Source of the DNA: Hymenobacter setariae
GTDB taxonomy: Bacteria > Bacteroidota > Bacteroidia > Cytophagales > Hymenobacteraceae
DNA length: 64,000 nucleotides
Direction: 5' to 3'
Assembly (NCBI RefSeq): GCF_007713685.1
Contig: NZ_VMRJ01000006.1
Span: 409,471 to 473,470, forward strand
Positions 1-9,137 of the stretch are shown piece by piece; position 1 is the first letter of the stretch, and each line of letters opens with the position of its first letter. Under the pieces are notes generated by a model. It saw only the letters and a program-made list of their open reading frames with translations. It was not told the origin of the DNA and made no database searches. A program made the position numbers and the translations under genes.

Positions 1-1569
1 TACAGCTACGTGGTAACGTCGACGTTCTTCGACAACTACCAGGACTGGACGTTTCAGCACAGCATTCCGACCCGTTGGAGCGAGTACCGCACCAGCATTC
101 CGCAGGTATATCATTATAAGATACTGTACCGGGGCTACTTACCGCTCGCTACCAACGAGGCTAGCGTGGGCTCAGTAAGTCTACTGCTGTCCAACCGGCT
201 CGGTGACGGCGCCGGGGCCGGAGTAGGTATGGAAGTCGGTACCTCAGGCTTGACTATGAGCACCGAGCAGCACCGCTGGGTGGTGCGTAATGCACCAGCC
301 TTCCGGGAAGAGCCCTATAGCACTACGCCCAATGATTACCTGGCGCGCATGACGTTTGAGTTGGCGGGCATCCAAATGCCGAATGAAGAATATCGCGACC
401 TCACCGATAGCTGGGTTAAGAAAAATAAGCTGCTACTAGAAAGCGAAGAGTTTGGCAAGGCCTTTACGAACAGTAAGTTTCTGGCCGCTGAAGTGCAGCC
501 TTTGGTAGCGCGTTATCCAGAGCTGGCACCTAGGGCCGCGGCCGTGCGAGAGCTAGTCTTGAAAGCTGTGAAGTACGATGGTACAGACCGGTACTGGGCC
601 ACCGGCTCGCTCAAGCGTAGCTACGAGCAGCACCGCGGCACGGCCGCTGATGTGAACCTGCTACTCATTGCGGCCCTGCGCGAAGCGGGCCTGAAGGTGG
701 AGCCCGTGCTACTAAGCACCCGCAGCCACGGCGCCGTTAGTAAAGAGTTTCCGTTGCTTGAGCAGTTCAACTATGTAGTGGCCCTGGTAACCCTGCCCGA
801 CCAAAAGGAACTGCTGCTCGATGCTACCGAGCCGCTGCTGCCCGCGGGTACCCTGCCCACGCGCTGCCTCAGCCAGGCTGGCCACACGGTGCCCGCCACT
901 GGCGAAGGCCGCTGGGTGAGCCTAGTGCCCGCCCAGCGCTATAGCCACTACCAAGAAGCTACGCTGACTGTAGACGCCCAAGGCAACCTAAGCGGCCAGG
1001 TGCGCGAAGAGCATGGCGGCTACGCGGGCCTCGAAGTGCGCGAGAAATTGCAGCAGCTAGGGGAGAAAAAGTACGTGACCGAGCTAGCAGCCCGCCACCC
1101 CGGCTGGGAAGTGGCCAAGTACGTGTTTGCCAAGCAAAGCACGGTAGAGCAGTCTCTGGGTCTGACCTACGATTGGCGCCAGCCAGCGGCTACGAACAGC
1201 ACCGCCGCCGAGCTTTACCTAACCCCCCTAGACTACTTTGGGGAGCGGCGCAATCCGTTTCAGCACGAAGACCGCAGCTATCCCGTCGACCTAGGGATGC
1301 TGCAGCAGGATATTATTCGGGTTACGTTGACTTTGCCGCCGGGCTACGTAGCCGAGCTGCCCAAAGCAGTAAGCCTGGTACTACCCAATAATGGGGGGCG
1401 CTATCTGTACTCGGCCACCAGCCCCACGCCTGGTACCGTGCAGTTTATAAGCCGCCTCACTCTCGACAAGCCCGTGTACACCGCAGTAGAGTACGGCGCT
1501 CTGCGCGAGCTCTATCGCATGCTGCTGGCTAAGCAAGCTGAGGCGCTAGTTATCAAGAAAGCGGGCTGA
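1..1569 (+). CDS. DUF3857/transglutaminase-like protein, 5' partial, catalytic residues missing
   Basis: The reading frame is open from base 1, so the true start lies upstream of the window; 522 codons are visible. The beginning (VTSTFFDNYQDWTFQHS, then WSEYRTSIPQVYHY) matches the end of a DUF3857 domain, followed at about residues 190-290 by a transglutaminase-like core. Where active family members have a Gly-Asp-Cys motif, this protein has GTAADVN, and where they have a His (FNHAI) it has FNYVV. Catalytic Cys and His are therefore both absent. This suggests a structural or binding role, probably periplasmic. The next gene, 35 nt downstream on the same strand, is a related protein that keeps both residues. 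Family assignment is firm; function is not known. Confidence 0.8.
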   Translation, partial: YSYVVTSTFFDNYQDWTFQHSIPTRWSEYRTSIPQVYHYKILYRGYLPLATNEASVGSVSLLLSNRLGDGAGAGVGMEVGTSGLTMSTEQHRWVVRNAPAFREEPYSTTPNDYLARMTFELAGIQMPNEEYRDLTDSWVKKNKLLLESEEFGKAFTNSKFLAAEVQPLVARYPELAPRAAAVRELVLKAVKYDGTDRYWATGSLKRSYEQHRGTAADVNLLLIAALREAGLKVEPVLLSTRSHGAVSKEFPLLEQFNYVVALVTLPDQKELLLDATEPLLPAGTLPTRCLSQAGHTVPATGEGRWVSLVPAQRYSHYQEATLTVDAQGNLSGQVREEHGGYAGLEVREKLQQLGEKKYVTELAARHPGWEVAKYVFAKQSTVEQSLGLTYDWRQPAATNSTAAELYLTPLDYFGERRNPFQHEDRSYPVDLGMLQQDIIRVTLTLPPGYVAELPKAVSLVLPNNGGRYLYSATSPTPGTVQFISRLTLDKPVYTAVEYGALRELYRMLLAKQAEALVIKKAG

Positions 1570-1604
1570 AAATTGGTTATTGAAAACACAAATATCTTAT
1601 AATT

Positions 1605-3551
1605 ATGCTGTTAACCTTTATAGCTGCGGTGCTGGCTGGGCCACCCGCGCCCAAGTATCCGGCCGATGCCATTGCCCCAGCCCTGCGCGAGAATGCCCAC
1701 GCTGTAGTGCGTGCCTACGACGAGGTAGTGACGGTAAAATCACCTAGCCAACTCGTTAAGTCGGTTCATAAAGTGATTACCATCCTCGACCCCGCAGGCA
1801 GTGATGCCTATGGCGAACAGGTAGTGAGCTACGATGCCCTAAACCGTATCAATTATCTACGTGGGGCCGTGTACGATGCCCAAGGTCGCCTGTTGCATCA
1901 GTTGCGCCCTGCCGAAGTGCACGACCAAGGCCTAGGGAATGCGGGCGGCAGCTTCATGACCGACCTGCGCGTGCGCTATGCCGACCTGCGCCAGCCCGCC
2001 ACGCCTTATACCGTGGAGTTTGACTACGAAATAGCGTCGGACAATACCCTGTTCTACCCCAACTGGCAGCCTCAAAGCGCGGAAAACGTGTCGCTCGAAG
2101 GTGCTACGCTACAAGTAATGACGCCCACCGCCCTGCCCCTGCGCTTCGAGGAGCAACTGCTGCCCAGCGGCGCTGCCAGCGCACCGGTAGTAGCCGGCAG
2201 TCAAACCACTTACCGTTGGCGCTTGTCTGCGCAGCCCGCTGTAGAAGAAGAGCCGCTATCGCCGCCTATCGATGAGCTGCTGCCTGCTGTGCACTTGGCA
2301 CCGGCCACATTCGAGGTGCAAGGCTACGCGGGGTCGCTGGCCTCGTGGCAAAGCCTAGGGCTATGGACTTATCAGCTTGGCAAAGGCCGCGATGTGCTTC
2401 CGCCCGCCCTCACCGCCAAGATGGCACAACTCATGGTGTCGGACCCCGACCCGAGGGCTCGGGCGCGCAAAGTGTACGAGTTTGTGCAAAGCTCGACGCG
2501 CTACGTGTCGGTGCAGCTAGGCCTAGGTGGCTGGCAAACTGCGCCCGCCACGGCCGTGGCTACCGGCGGCTATGGCGACTGCAAAGCCCTGAGCAATTAC
2601 ACCTGCGCGCTGCTAAAAGCTGCTGGGCTGCCCGCCTATGTGGCCCTAGTAGGGGCGGGTGCCGACGAAGCCGACGTGCGCGCCAACTTTCCTAGCAGCC
2701 AGTTCAATCACGCTATTTTGTGCATGCCGCTGGCGGCGCGCGGCACTACGCCAGCTGATACGGTTTGGCTAGAATGCACCAGCCAGACGGAAGCCTTTGG
2801 TTACATGGGCACCTTCACTGGCAACCGCCACGCTTTGCTGCTTACGCCTGAAGGTGGCCGCCTTGTAGCTACGCCCCGCTACGGCGCCCAGGCTAACCGC
2901 CAGCAGCGCCGCACCGACCTGTGGCTTGATGCTGCCGGCAGTGCTAAGGCTACCGTACGCACGCAGCGCGTGGGCCTGGCCCAAGACCGGTACGCCCAAC
3001 TGCTGCACGAAGCGGACCCCGAAGAGCAAAAAAAGTACGTGGCCAATCGGTTGCGCCTAGGTCATTTCACTATCACGAATCTGCGCCTAGCGGCGGCCCC
3101 CGTCACCAAGCCGCAGGCGCTACCCGGGGTGGTCGAACTGATGGGGCTTGAGCTACCCGGCGTGGCTACGCCGGCTGGCCGCCGCCTCTTGCTAGAGCCT
3201 AATGTGCTCGGGCGCTTGGCTGCCCTGCCCGCCCAGGTAGGCCCCCGCCAAATGCCGCTGGCCCTGCCACTGGCTAGCCTCAGCCAAGACACTGTACGGC
3301 TCCATTTGCCAGTAGGCTTCAAGGCCGAAAATCTACCCCCATCTGTGCAGCTTACCTCGGCCTATGGCACCTACACCAGCACCTGCACCGCCCTGCCCGA
3401 TGGCACTCTGCAATACGTGCGGCAGTTTGAGACCCGCCGCCCAGCTGGCACCACGCTGCCAGCTGCTAAGTACGCAGAATATCAGGATTTTCGCCGTAAA
3501 ATCAGTCAGGCCGACCACGCGCAAGTAGTGCTTGTTAAGACAGAGGCCTAG
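1605..3551 (+). CDS. DUF3857 and transglutaminase-domain exported protein
   Basis: A 648-residue protein starting with a short hydrophobic export signal (MLLTFIAAVLAG). Residues ~20-230 look like DUF3857; the transglutaminase-like core follows with the Cys motif GYGDCKALSNY, the His motif SSQFNHAIL and a downstream ECTSQTEAFGYMG segment; the C-terminal third is the usual beta-rich domain of this family. The catalytic Cys and His are present, so it may act as a peptidase or transamidase in the envelope, but substrates of the family are unknown. It follows the catalytically degenerate relative by 35 nt and probably shares its transcript. A strong hairpin at 3589-3623 ends the unit. Confidence 0.85.
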   Translation: MLLTFIAAVLAGPPAPKYPADAIAPALRENAHAVVRAYDEVVTVKSPSQLVKSVHKVITILDPAGSDAYGEQVVSYDALNRINYLRGAVYDAQGRLLHQLRPAEVHDQGLGNAGGSFMTDLRVRYADLRQPATPYTVEFDYEIASDNTLFYPNWQPQSAENVSLEGATLQVMTPTALPLRFEEQLLPSGAASAPVVAGSQTTYRWRLSAQPAVEEEPLSPPIDELLPAVHLAPATFEVQGYAGSLASWQSLGLWTYQLGKGRDVLPPALTAKMAQLMVSDPDPRARARKVYEFVQSSTRYVSVQLGLGGWQTAPATAVATGGYGDCKALSNYTCALLKAAGLPAYVALVGAGADEADVRANFPSSQFNHAILCMPLAARGTTPADTVWLECTSQTEAFGYMGTFTGNRHALLLTPEGGRLVATPRYGAQANRQQRRTDLWLDAAGSAKATVRTQRVGLAQDRYAQLLHEADPEEQKKYVANRLRLGHFTITNLRLAAAPVTKPQALPGVVELMGLELPGVATPAGRRLLLEPNVLGRLAALPAQVGPRQMPLALPLASLSQDTVRLHLPVGFKAENLPPSVQLTSAYGTYTSTCTALPDGTLQYVRQFETRRPAGTTLPAAKYAEYQDFRRKISQADHAQVVLVKTEA

Positions 3552-3588
3552 GACTGCTTCACTGCATCTCTCCTAGGTTAGTAATCGG

Positions 3589-3623
3589 CTATAAAGGCAG
3601 GCTCTAAAAGCCTGCCTTTATAG
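3589..3623. terminator. bidirectional hairpin between convergent genes
   Basis: A 14-bp perfect stem (3589-3602 with 3610-3623, CTATAAAGGCAGGC and its complement) with a 7-nt loop. It lies after the plus-strand transglutaminase gene and overlaps the stop codon of the minus-strand HhH-barrel gene, which ends at 3618. The stem has AT-rich ends but no long T tract. Confidence 0.65.
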
Positions 3624-5798
3624 TTTGTAGCGCACCTGCATTTTGATTTCAGAGCGCACGTTGCCCTGAATTTCCTCCAACCCGCTGCCTACTGTGGTCT
3701 GGTGGCGGTAGTGAGTATTGGCGTAGCGTAGCCAAAGCGTGAGATGCTTACTGAAGGACACTTGTGCGATGGCATACGTTCGGATGCCTTGCCCATACAG
3801 CGCCGGTATCGACACCACGTACAGCACATCCTGCTCAAATAAATACTGACGCGTATCGTAGTCGTCGGCGTCAAACACGGCGTAGCGCGCTGTTAATTGC
3901 ACCCGCCGAGCCACCTGCACGCTGGCATCCTGACTAAGGGCGTAGCCACTGCGCCAGGGTAGGTGGTCATCGTCGCGCAAGCGGCTGGCTTGCAGGCGTG
4001 TGCGCAGGCCTAGCCTAAGGGTAGGCTGCGTGTCGTAATACACCAAAATCGAGTGGCGCAGCTGCTGGCCGGGTAGCGGTACTGGCCGCCCAAGACTGCT
4101 GCTAAGGTCGCGCGGCTTGAGGCGCACCCGGTACTGGGCGTAGAGCAAGCTGGTTTTGGTGGGCGTGAAGGCAAGGCGCAGCAGCGCATCGTCGCCACGG
4201 CTGGGCGCCCCCACTCGATAGCGCAGCCACGGAAACCAGAATTGGTCGAAATACGCTGAAAGCTCCCAGCGTGTCACGGGGCGCACTTTGAGCCCTAGGT
4301 ACAAGCCGCTCTCGTTGATGTTGCGGCTGTTCTCACTCAGCGCGTTGCCATAAATAGTGTGAAAATCAACGTCGTAATGACGTATCAGCACTGCTGCATC
4401 TATTCGCGGGCCAAGGCTGGCTAGCAAGCCATTGAGGGTGCCCAGGCCGCCGCCCGAGGTACGGCCTACCTCCCCAAACAGCAGCAGATTGCGCCACACG
4501 TAGCTGTAATGCGCACCTAGGGCCAGGTTGTTCTGTCCACTAAACTCATAGCGGTTATAGGGCTCTGCGCGCTTGAGCAGGGGAGTGCCGTAGTGCGTGC
4601 CCACCGCTGTAAAGCCCAGTGCCAGGGCACCGTCGTGGCTGAGGTAGCCAAGGTTGCCGCCTGCCACTGTCTCTTGCAAAGCGTGGCGGTCGGCCAACTC
4701 AGCGGCGGTACGGTGAAAGCCTGTGTATTGTAGACTGCTGCCAAACTCATCGTACTGGGTTAGCGAGTCAGCGCGTTGTTGCAAGTTGGCATCTATGCTT
4801 TTGTGCGAAGCAAAAGCCGTTGCTTCCCAGCGGGGTGCAAGCTGATAAGTAGCCGCCGCGCCGCGGAAAAACGTGTTTTCGAGCAGCGCCGAGTAGGGCC
4901 GCACTCCCACCGACGAGCGCCGCAGTGTAGTTATCGTTTCGGCACCCTTGCCCACCGCCAGCCCCGATGATAGCAAAAGACCCTGCCCAAATTGCAGTTG
5001 GTAGTCGCCTACCGCCAAGGCTTTTAGCCGGCCGCGCTCTTGCAAAAAGAAGTGTGCCGACAGAAAGTCGGGGCCATACTGCCCTTGCTTAGGCTGCCAG
5101 GCAAGCGCCTCGCCTGCATCCTTTTCGGCTGAGAAGCCTAGGCTAAAATCATGCGCGTGGCTGACGCGGTAGCGCACCAGCAGCTTATCGGGCGAGCCTA
5201 GGTAGCGCGAAGTAAGCCTGCCCTGAAACGTGTCGGCCGCGGCGTAGCCTTTGCGCGGCTGCAATACACGCTCGTAGCGCACGAATAATGCGTTGTTTTC
5301 TTCGTTTTTAATGCGTTGCCACAGCGGGCCGCGGGCCCGGTTGGGGTCGTCGGCCTGCACTGTCACGAAGGGCAGCACTCGATAAATAGTGCGCAGGTCC
5401 CAGCCCAGCACAGCTTGCAGCTCGTAAAGACTCAGTAGCGGACCGCTGGCCTCGCGATGTGTTAATAAATTGCTAATCTGGGTTTCGGAAAGTAAAAGCA
5501 ATGCTCGCAGCTCCTCACGGCTAGCCGCGTTTAGGTTTACGGGCGTTTGGTAGTATTGTAGCAGCGTTTCGTACAGGTCCTCGTAGGGCACTTGGTCCGA
5601 CTGAATCTCGGCGAACAACTCCTGTGTGAGCCGGTCGAGGTCAGGGGCACGCCGCGGCAGCTCTTGGGCGCGAGCTGGGTGTGCCAGCCCACCTAGGCAA
5701 AGTAGAAGCGAGGCCCAACCTACCCAATTGGGCCAGCGCCATTGGCCCACCGCTCGGCAGTCAGCTACTTGGCTCACGGCTTGCGCTCCCATTGCCAA
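3618..5798 (-). CDS. Helix-hairpin-helix (ComEA-type) domain plus outer-membrane beta-barrel protein
   Basis: 726 residues. A hydrophobic segment ending in HPARAQ (about residues 28-45) looks like a signal peptide with a long N-terminal extension. Residues ~86-145 (beginning PVNLNAASREELRALLLLS) are a ComEA-like double helix-hairpin-helix, the fold that binds duplex DNA in ComEA. The remaining ~550 residues have alternating aromatic and polar beta strands and end in QVRYKL, typical of an outer-membrane barrel. The start overlaps the end of the upstream PorV/PorQ-like gene by 25 nt (19 nt if the Met at 5792 is used), so the two are translationally linked. Bacteroidota carry many such proteins and their role is not established. 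DNA binding is inferred from the fold only. Confidence 0.8.
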   Translation of the reverse strand: MAMGAQAVSQVADCRAVGQWRWPNWVGWASLLLCLGGLAHPARAQELPRRAPDLDRLTQELFAEIQSDQVPYEDLYETLLQYYQTPVNLNAASREELRALLLLSETQISNLLTHREASGPLLSLYELQAVLGWDLRTIYRVLPFVTVQADDPNRARGPLWQRIKNEENNALFVRYERVLQPRKGYAAADTFQGRLTSRYLGSPDKLLVRYRVSHAHDFSLGFSAEKDAGEALAWQPKQGQYGPDFLSAHFFLQERGRLKALAVGDYQLQFGQGLLLSSGLAVGKGAETITTLRRSSVGVRPYSALLENTFFRGAAATYQLAPRWEATAFASHKSIDANLQQRADSLTQYDEFGSSLQYTGFHRTAAELADRHALQETVAGGNLGYLSHDGALALGFTAVGTHYGTPLLKRAEPYNRYEFSGQNNLALGAHYSYVWRNLLLFGEVGRTSGGGLGTLNGLLASLGPRIDAAVLIRHYDVDFHTIYGNALSENSRNINESGLYLGLKVRPVTRWELSAYFDQFWFPWLRYRVGAPSRGDDALLRLAFTPTKTSLLYAQYRVRLKPRDLSSSLGRPVPLPGQQLRHSILVYYDTQPTLRLGLRTRLQASRLRDDDHLPWRSGYALSQDASVQVARRVQLTARYAVFDADDYDTRQYLFEQDVLYVVSIPALYGQGIRTYAIAQVSFSKHLTLWLRYANTHYRHQTTVGSGLEEIQGNVRSEIKMQVRYKL

Positions 5799-6661
5799 TT
5801 CACGCTCACAAACTGACTCAGACCCAGTACGCTGTGCCAGCCAGCCGCATAGTCAAACTGAAAACTGGTGGCCTTCACGCCCACACCCGCCGTAGTTTGC
5901 TGGCTGAGGCTGGCATACCCAGCGCGCAATGCTACGGCCGGGGCCGGCAGATACTCTAGCCCCGCCTTAAAGCCAGCTGCGTGTTCAATATCCTTTTCGC
6001 TTTCAATTAGCACAAGTACTTGCTTGCTAGCTCGATAAGCTAGGCCGGCGCGTGCCACTGTTGGTACGCGCTCGTCTTGGTAGTCAGCTAGTTTAGCTTG
6101 GTTGAGATTGTAGAGATACACGCCAAACGTGAGGTGTTCGGGTACTATGTCGGCCTGCCCGCCTAACGAGCCTACTAGCGCCCGCCGGCTGCCTAGGTCC
6201 CGAAAGCTGACTTGCAGCATGTCAAGCCGCCCGCCGATGTTCACCACCCCTAGGCGATAGCCGTAGGCTGCCCCCACGCGCACTTCACTATAGAGGGCGC
6301 CACCAAAGCGCTGGGCCTCAAACCCTACTACGCCTCGCTCAGCGCGAGCGGGCTGGCTGGTAGCGGCTGGCGCCACTATTCCTAGGGGCAGTGCCACTGC
6401 TACCGCCGATACATTGAGACTGGTAATAAGGTAGCGGTTTTCGAAATACGCGCCCGCCGTAGAGTGGGTGAGGGTACCGAGGCCGGCCGCATTATTAGCC
6501 ACAGCCCATACCTCATTAGCAAGTGTAGCGGCTGTGCCGCCTAAGGCTGCGGCCCGTGCGCCGTGCTCGGCTGGTCCATTACCTTGAGCATATAGCTGGG
6601 TAATGCTTGATGGCAGCAAGCTTAAAAGAAATAATTTAAATAATCTTAGAGGCATAGACAA
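5774..6661 (-). CDS. PorV/PorQ-like outer-membrane beta-barrel protein
   Basis: 295 residues with a clear signal peptide (LFLLSLLPSSITQLYAQG). The mature start, with ARAAALGGTAATLANEVWAVANNAAGL, is the hallmark N-terminal segment of the FadL-like PorV/PorQ (DUF3308) family of outer-membrane proteins, where this Ala/Gly/Asn-rich stretch plugs the barrel. The rest consists of short amphipathic strands ending in VSVNWQWERKP. PorV and PorQ belong to the type IX secretion attachment complex, but this broader family has many members of unknown role. The gene overlaps the next one (HhH-barrel) by 25 nt, so their products probably work together. Divergent from yidD. Confidence 0.75.
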   Translation of the reverse strand: MSMPLRLFKLFLLSLLPSSITQLYAQGNGPAEHGARAAALGGTAATLANEVWAVANNAAGLGTLTHSTAGAYFENRYLITSLNVSAVAVALPLGIVAPAATSQPARAERGVVGFEAQRFGGALYSEVRVGAAYGYRLGVVNIGGRLDMLQVSFRDLGSRRALVGSLGGQADIVPEHLTFGVYLYNLNQAKLADYQDERVPTVARAGLAYRASKQVLVLIESEKDIEHAAGFKAGLEYLPAPAVALRAGYASLSQQTTAGVGVKATSFQFDYAAGWHSVLGLSQFVSVNWQWERKP

Positions 6662-6846
6662 TAGCTGATAATAGAAGTTGAAAGATACAGCTGCATAGTT
6701 ATTTAAGCGATTATTGCCGCAGTCTAATACTTGGATAATTTAAAGATTTATTCGATGTGGCTATGTTGGCTATTCAATTAGCTAATCGCAGTTTCGTCGG
6801 TGGTAAGTGCGGCAGTACCGCAGCTTCGCTGTTGTATCTTTAAGCG
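6662..6846. promoter_or_regulatory. AT-rich divergent promoter region
   Basis: 185 nt between the divergent PorV-like gene and yidD. It is clearly more AT-rich than the flanking genes. TATCTTTA near 6834-6841 is one base off the Bacteroidota -7 box and would serve yidD; I do not see a perfect box for the minus-strand gene. Confidence 0.35.
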
Positions 6847-7071
6847 ATGTTTTATTCACTGGTCCGCGCCTTTTTTCTAAGGTGCATCTGGTTCTACCGT
6901 CGTTTTATTTCGCCCCTCACGCCGCCTAGCTGCCGCTACACGCCCACATGCTCAGCATATGCTACCCAGGCCATCACGAAGTATGGTCCGTGGCGGGGCG
7001 GGCGGCTAGCCTTGCGGCGCATAGCCAGTTGCCACCCTTGGGGTGGCCAGGGCTACGACCCAGTGCCCTAG
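6847..7071 (+). CDS. yidD: Membrane protein insertion efficiency factor YidD
   Basis: 74 residues, the usual family length. It shows the characteristic WFYRRFISPLTPPSCRYTPTCSAYA segment, with the conserved SCRY-PTCS cysteine motif at residues ~27-36, then AITKYGPWRGGRLALRRIASCHPWGGQGYDPVP, the conserved Cys-His-Pro-Trp end. YidD is a small inner-membrane-associated protein thought to help YidC-mediated insertion. In many bacteria yidD sits between rnpA and yidC; here it lies about 48 kb away from the rpmH-rnpA pair in this window. Identification is firm from the motifs. Confidence 0.95.
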   Translation: MFYSLVRAFFLRCIWFYRRFISPLTPPSCRYTPTCSAYATQAITKYGPWRGGRLALRRIASCHPWGGQGYDPVP

Positions 7072-7117
7072 CCGTAAGCGTGACCTTCGGTGCTGCTTTT
7101 CGCGTAAGAGCACTTCT

Positions 7118-8041
7118 ATGCTCTGTTTCTCTCTCTTCATTCGCTCTTTGCTCGGGGCCACGCTCCTCACTTCAGCCTGCTCGCCAGCCGATGGCGATAA
7201 GGCTAGTACCGACCAACCCCAGGCCACTGCGCAAGCCCCGGGTGGCAAAAAGGGTAAAAAAGGCGGCCACAAAAAAGGCAAGAGCACTGACTTGCCAGCC
7301 GGTCTGCGCAAAGTAGGCCGCCTTACCGATGGCATCTTAGAAAGCTCGGGCCTGTGCGCTGCTCCTGAGGCAGGTACCTACTTTACCTTCGGCGATGATG
7401 GCCAGCAGCCCATTGTGTACCAAGTGGATGCGACCGGCCAGCAAGTAGGCCAGTTTACCCTAGGTGCCCCCAACCACGACTGGGAAAGCCTAAGCCGCGA
7501 CAACCGCGGCAACTACTTCATGGGTGACTGCGGCAACAATAACAGCGACCGCCGCAACCTAGCTATCCTGCGCTTTCGCCCCGAGCAGCCTACCAAGGTC
7601 AGTAAAATCAATTTTTCCTACCCCGACCAAACCGAATTTCCGCCAAACAAAAGCGAGCGCAACTTTGACTGCGAGGCTAGCCTCTGGCACGATGGCCAGG
7701 TTTACCTTTTCACCAAAGACCGAGCGCAGTCCTCTACCTGCAAAGTGTACACGGTGCCCGAAACACCCGGTACTTATAAGGCCAAGCTGGTTACCAAGCT
7801 AGCCATTCCGGGCCAGGTAACCGACGCGACCCTCGCGCCCAGCGGCCGCCGCTTAGTGCTGTTGGCCCGCCAAGAACTGTTTATTCTCGACGGTAATTCT
7901 TGGGATGCTATTCTGAAAGCAACGCCCCGCCACATTAGTCTGAAAGGTGCGGGCCAAACAGAAGGCGCAGCCTTTAAAAATGAAAATACGCTCTTGCTCA
8001 CCACCGAGCAGGGAGCAGTTTACGAGCTAGACGTTCAGTAG
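7118..8041 (+). CDS. Predicted lipoprotein with beta-propeller-like repeats
   Basis: I place the start at the ATG at 7118 because it gives a classic lipoprotein signal (hydrophobic run, then LLTSAC, acylated Cys near residue 20); the longer frame from 7043 adds 25 residues of no signal character. After the Cys comes a flexible Lys/Gly-rich linker (GGKKGKKGGHKKGK), then a ~250-residue domain with repeated short beta motifs such as YFTFGDDGQQPIVYQV, NYFMGDCGNNNSDRRN and DATLAPSGRRLVLLAR that suggest a propeller. It probably sits at the outer membrane. I do not recognise a specific family or substrate. 307 residues; ends at a strong terminator shared with lgt. Confidence 0.7.
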   Translation: MLCFSLFIRSLLGATLLTSACSPADGDKASTDQPQATAQAPGGKKGKKGGHKKGKSTDLPAGLRKVGRLTDGILESSGLCAAPEAGTYFTFGDDGQQPIVYQVDATGQQVGQFTLGAPNHDWESLSRDNRGNYFMGDCGNNNSDRRNLAILRFRPEQPTKVSKINFSYPDQTEFPPNKSERNFDCEASLWHDGQVYLFTKDRAQSSTCKVYTVPETPGTYKAKLVTKLAIPGQVTDATLAPSGRRLVLLARQELFILDGNSWDAILKATPRHISLKGAGQTEGAAFKNENTLLLTTEQGAVYELDVQ

Positions 8042-8060
8042 CACCGTTGATTGGACCTAA

Positions 8061-8097
8061 AAAAGGGGCCGCTTACACTGTGCAAGCGGCCCCTTTT
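8061..8097. terminator. bidirectional rho-independent terminator
   Basis: 14-bp perfect stem (8061-8074 AAAAGGGGCCGCTT with 8084-8097) and 9-nt loop, with T-rich tail on both strands. It lies between the convergent lipoprotein gene and lgt. Confidence 0.9.
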
Positions 8098-8114
8098 CTT
8101 AGGTGTTCTTTACC

Positions 8115-9137
8115 CTATGCTTTCGCCGCGGCAGCTTGGGCTGCCTCCTCTTCGGCTAGGTCGCGTGGAGCAAAGCCGTGGGGGTTCTTGGGATTTTTGC
8201 CGGCGCGCAGCAGTACCCACAACCCAATCAAAATAAAAGGGATACTTAGCAGCTGGCCAATATTGAGCCCGTACTCGGCAATAATGCCACTCTCCTTAGT
8301 GACTTGATTTTCTTTGAAGTACTCCACAAAAATGCGGAATGAGAATAGCAGCACTACGAACAAGCCAAATAGCAAACCGCGGGGCGTGTTTTCCTTGTAC
8401 TTGTTCCAGAGCCCATATAGTAGCGCCACCAAGAACAGGCAGAATAGCGACTCATAAATCTGGGTAGGGTGGCGCGGCACGGCCACTTCGGCTGATGGGC
8501 TAACGACACCGCTCACGGGCGTAACCGTGAATTCGGGCTCTTCTTTACCCTCTACGCGGGTGCGCTGCACCGCCACGGCCCCAGCCGGCACGGGCTGGTC
8601 GGGCCGGAACTGCTGCAAGTGCTCAACATCGCGCGGGAACACAAAGCCCCAGGGCTCGGTGGTTGGCTTGCCCACAATCTCGGAGTTCATGAGGTTGCCT
8701 AGGCGGATGCACGCCCCGCCAATAGCCACCACAATCACGATGCGGTCGAGCACCCAGAGGTAATCAAACTTATTGCGCATGCTGAAAATGAACAGCGCCA
8801 GCAAGATGCCAATGGTAGCGCCGTGCGAGGCCAGCCCGCCGTGCCAGATTTTAAGAATCTCCCACGGCTTGTCTTTGTACTGGTCCCAGTCGTAGAAAAA
8901 AACGTGCCCTAGGCGAGCACCAAGCACCGTGCCTACTACCATGTAGAAGGTGATAACATCGACCCAGTAGGGCCGTACACCCTCGCTCTTATAGATGTGC
9001 GTGAGCACAAATGAGCCGATAACGAAGCCAAGGGCAAACAGCACGCCGTACCAGCGCAGGAGCAGCGGGCCAATTTCGGCAATAATGGGTGAGACGTTCC
9101 AGGGAACGTAGGCGAGAGGAGCGGTCATGCGCAACAA
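8115..9137 (-). CDS. lgt: Prolipoprotein diacylglyceryl transferase
   Basis: 340 residues, a multi-pass inner-membrane enzyme that moves diacylglycerol from phosphatidylglycerol to the lipobox Cys of prolipoproteins. Visible family marks: RWYGVLFALGFVIG near the N terminus, GARLGHVFFYDW, GGLASHGATIG (the conserved catalytic His region), the Lgt signature IRLGNLMNSEIVGKPT and the late HPTQIYES motif. The extra ~45-residue loop between GKPTTEPWGF and HPTQIYES is usual for Bacteroidota members. A second Met (9128, MTAPLAYVPW) is an alternative start. The upstream and downstream genes include lipoproteins that need this enzyme. Confidence 0.96.
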   Translation of the reverse strand: MLRMTAPLAYVPWNVSPIIAEIGPLLLRWYGVLFALGFVIGSFVLTHIYKSEGVRPYWVDVITFYMVVGTVLGARLGHVFFYDWDQYKDKPWEILKIWHGGLASHGATIGILLALFIFSMRNKFDYLWVLDRIVIVVAIGGACIRLGNLMNSEIVGKPTTEPWGFVFPRDVEHLQQFRPDQPVPAGAVAVQRTRVEGKEEPEFTVTPVSGVVSPSAEVAVPRHPTQIYESLFCLFLVALLYGLWNKYKENTPRGLLFGLFVVLLFSFRIFVEYFKENQVTKESGIIAEYGLNIGQLLSIPFILIGLWVLLRAGKNPKNPHGFAPRDLAEEEAAQAAAAKA

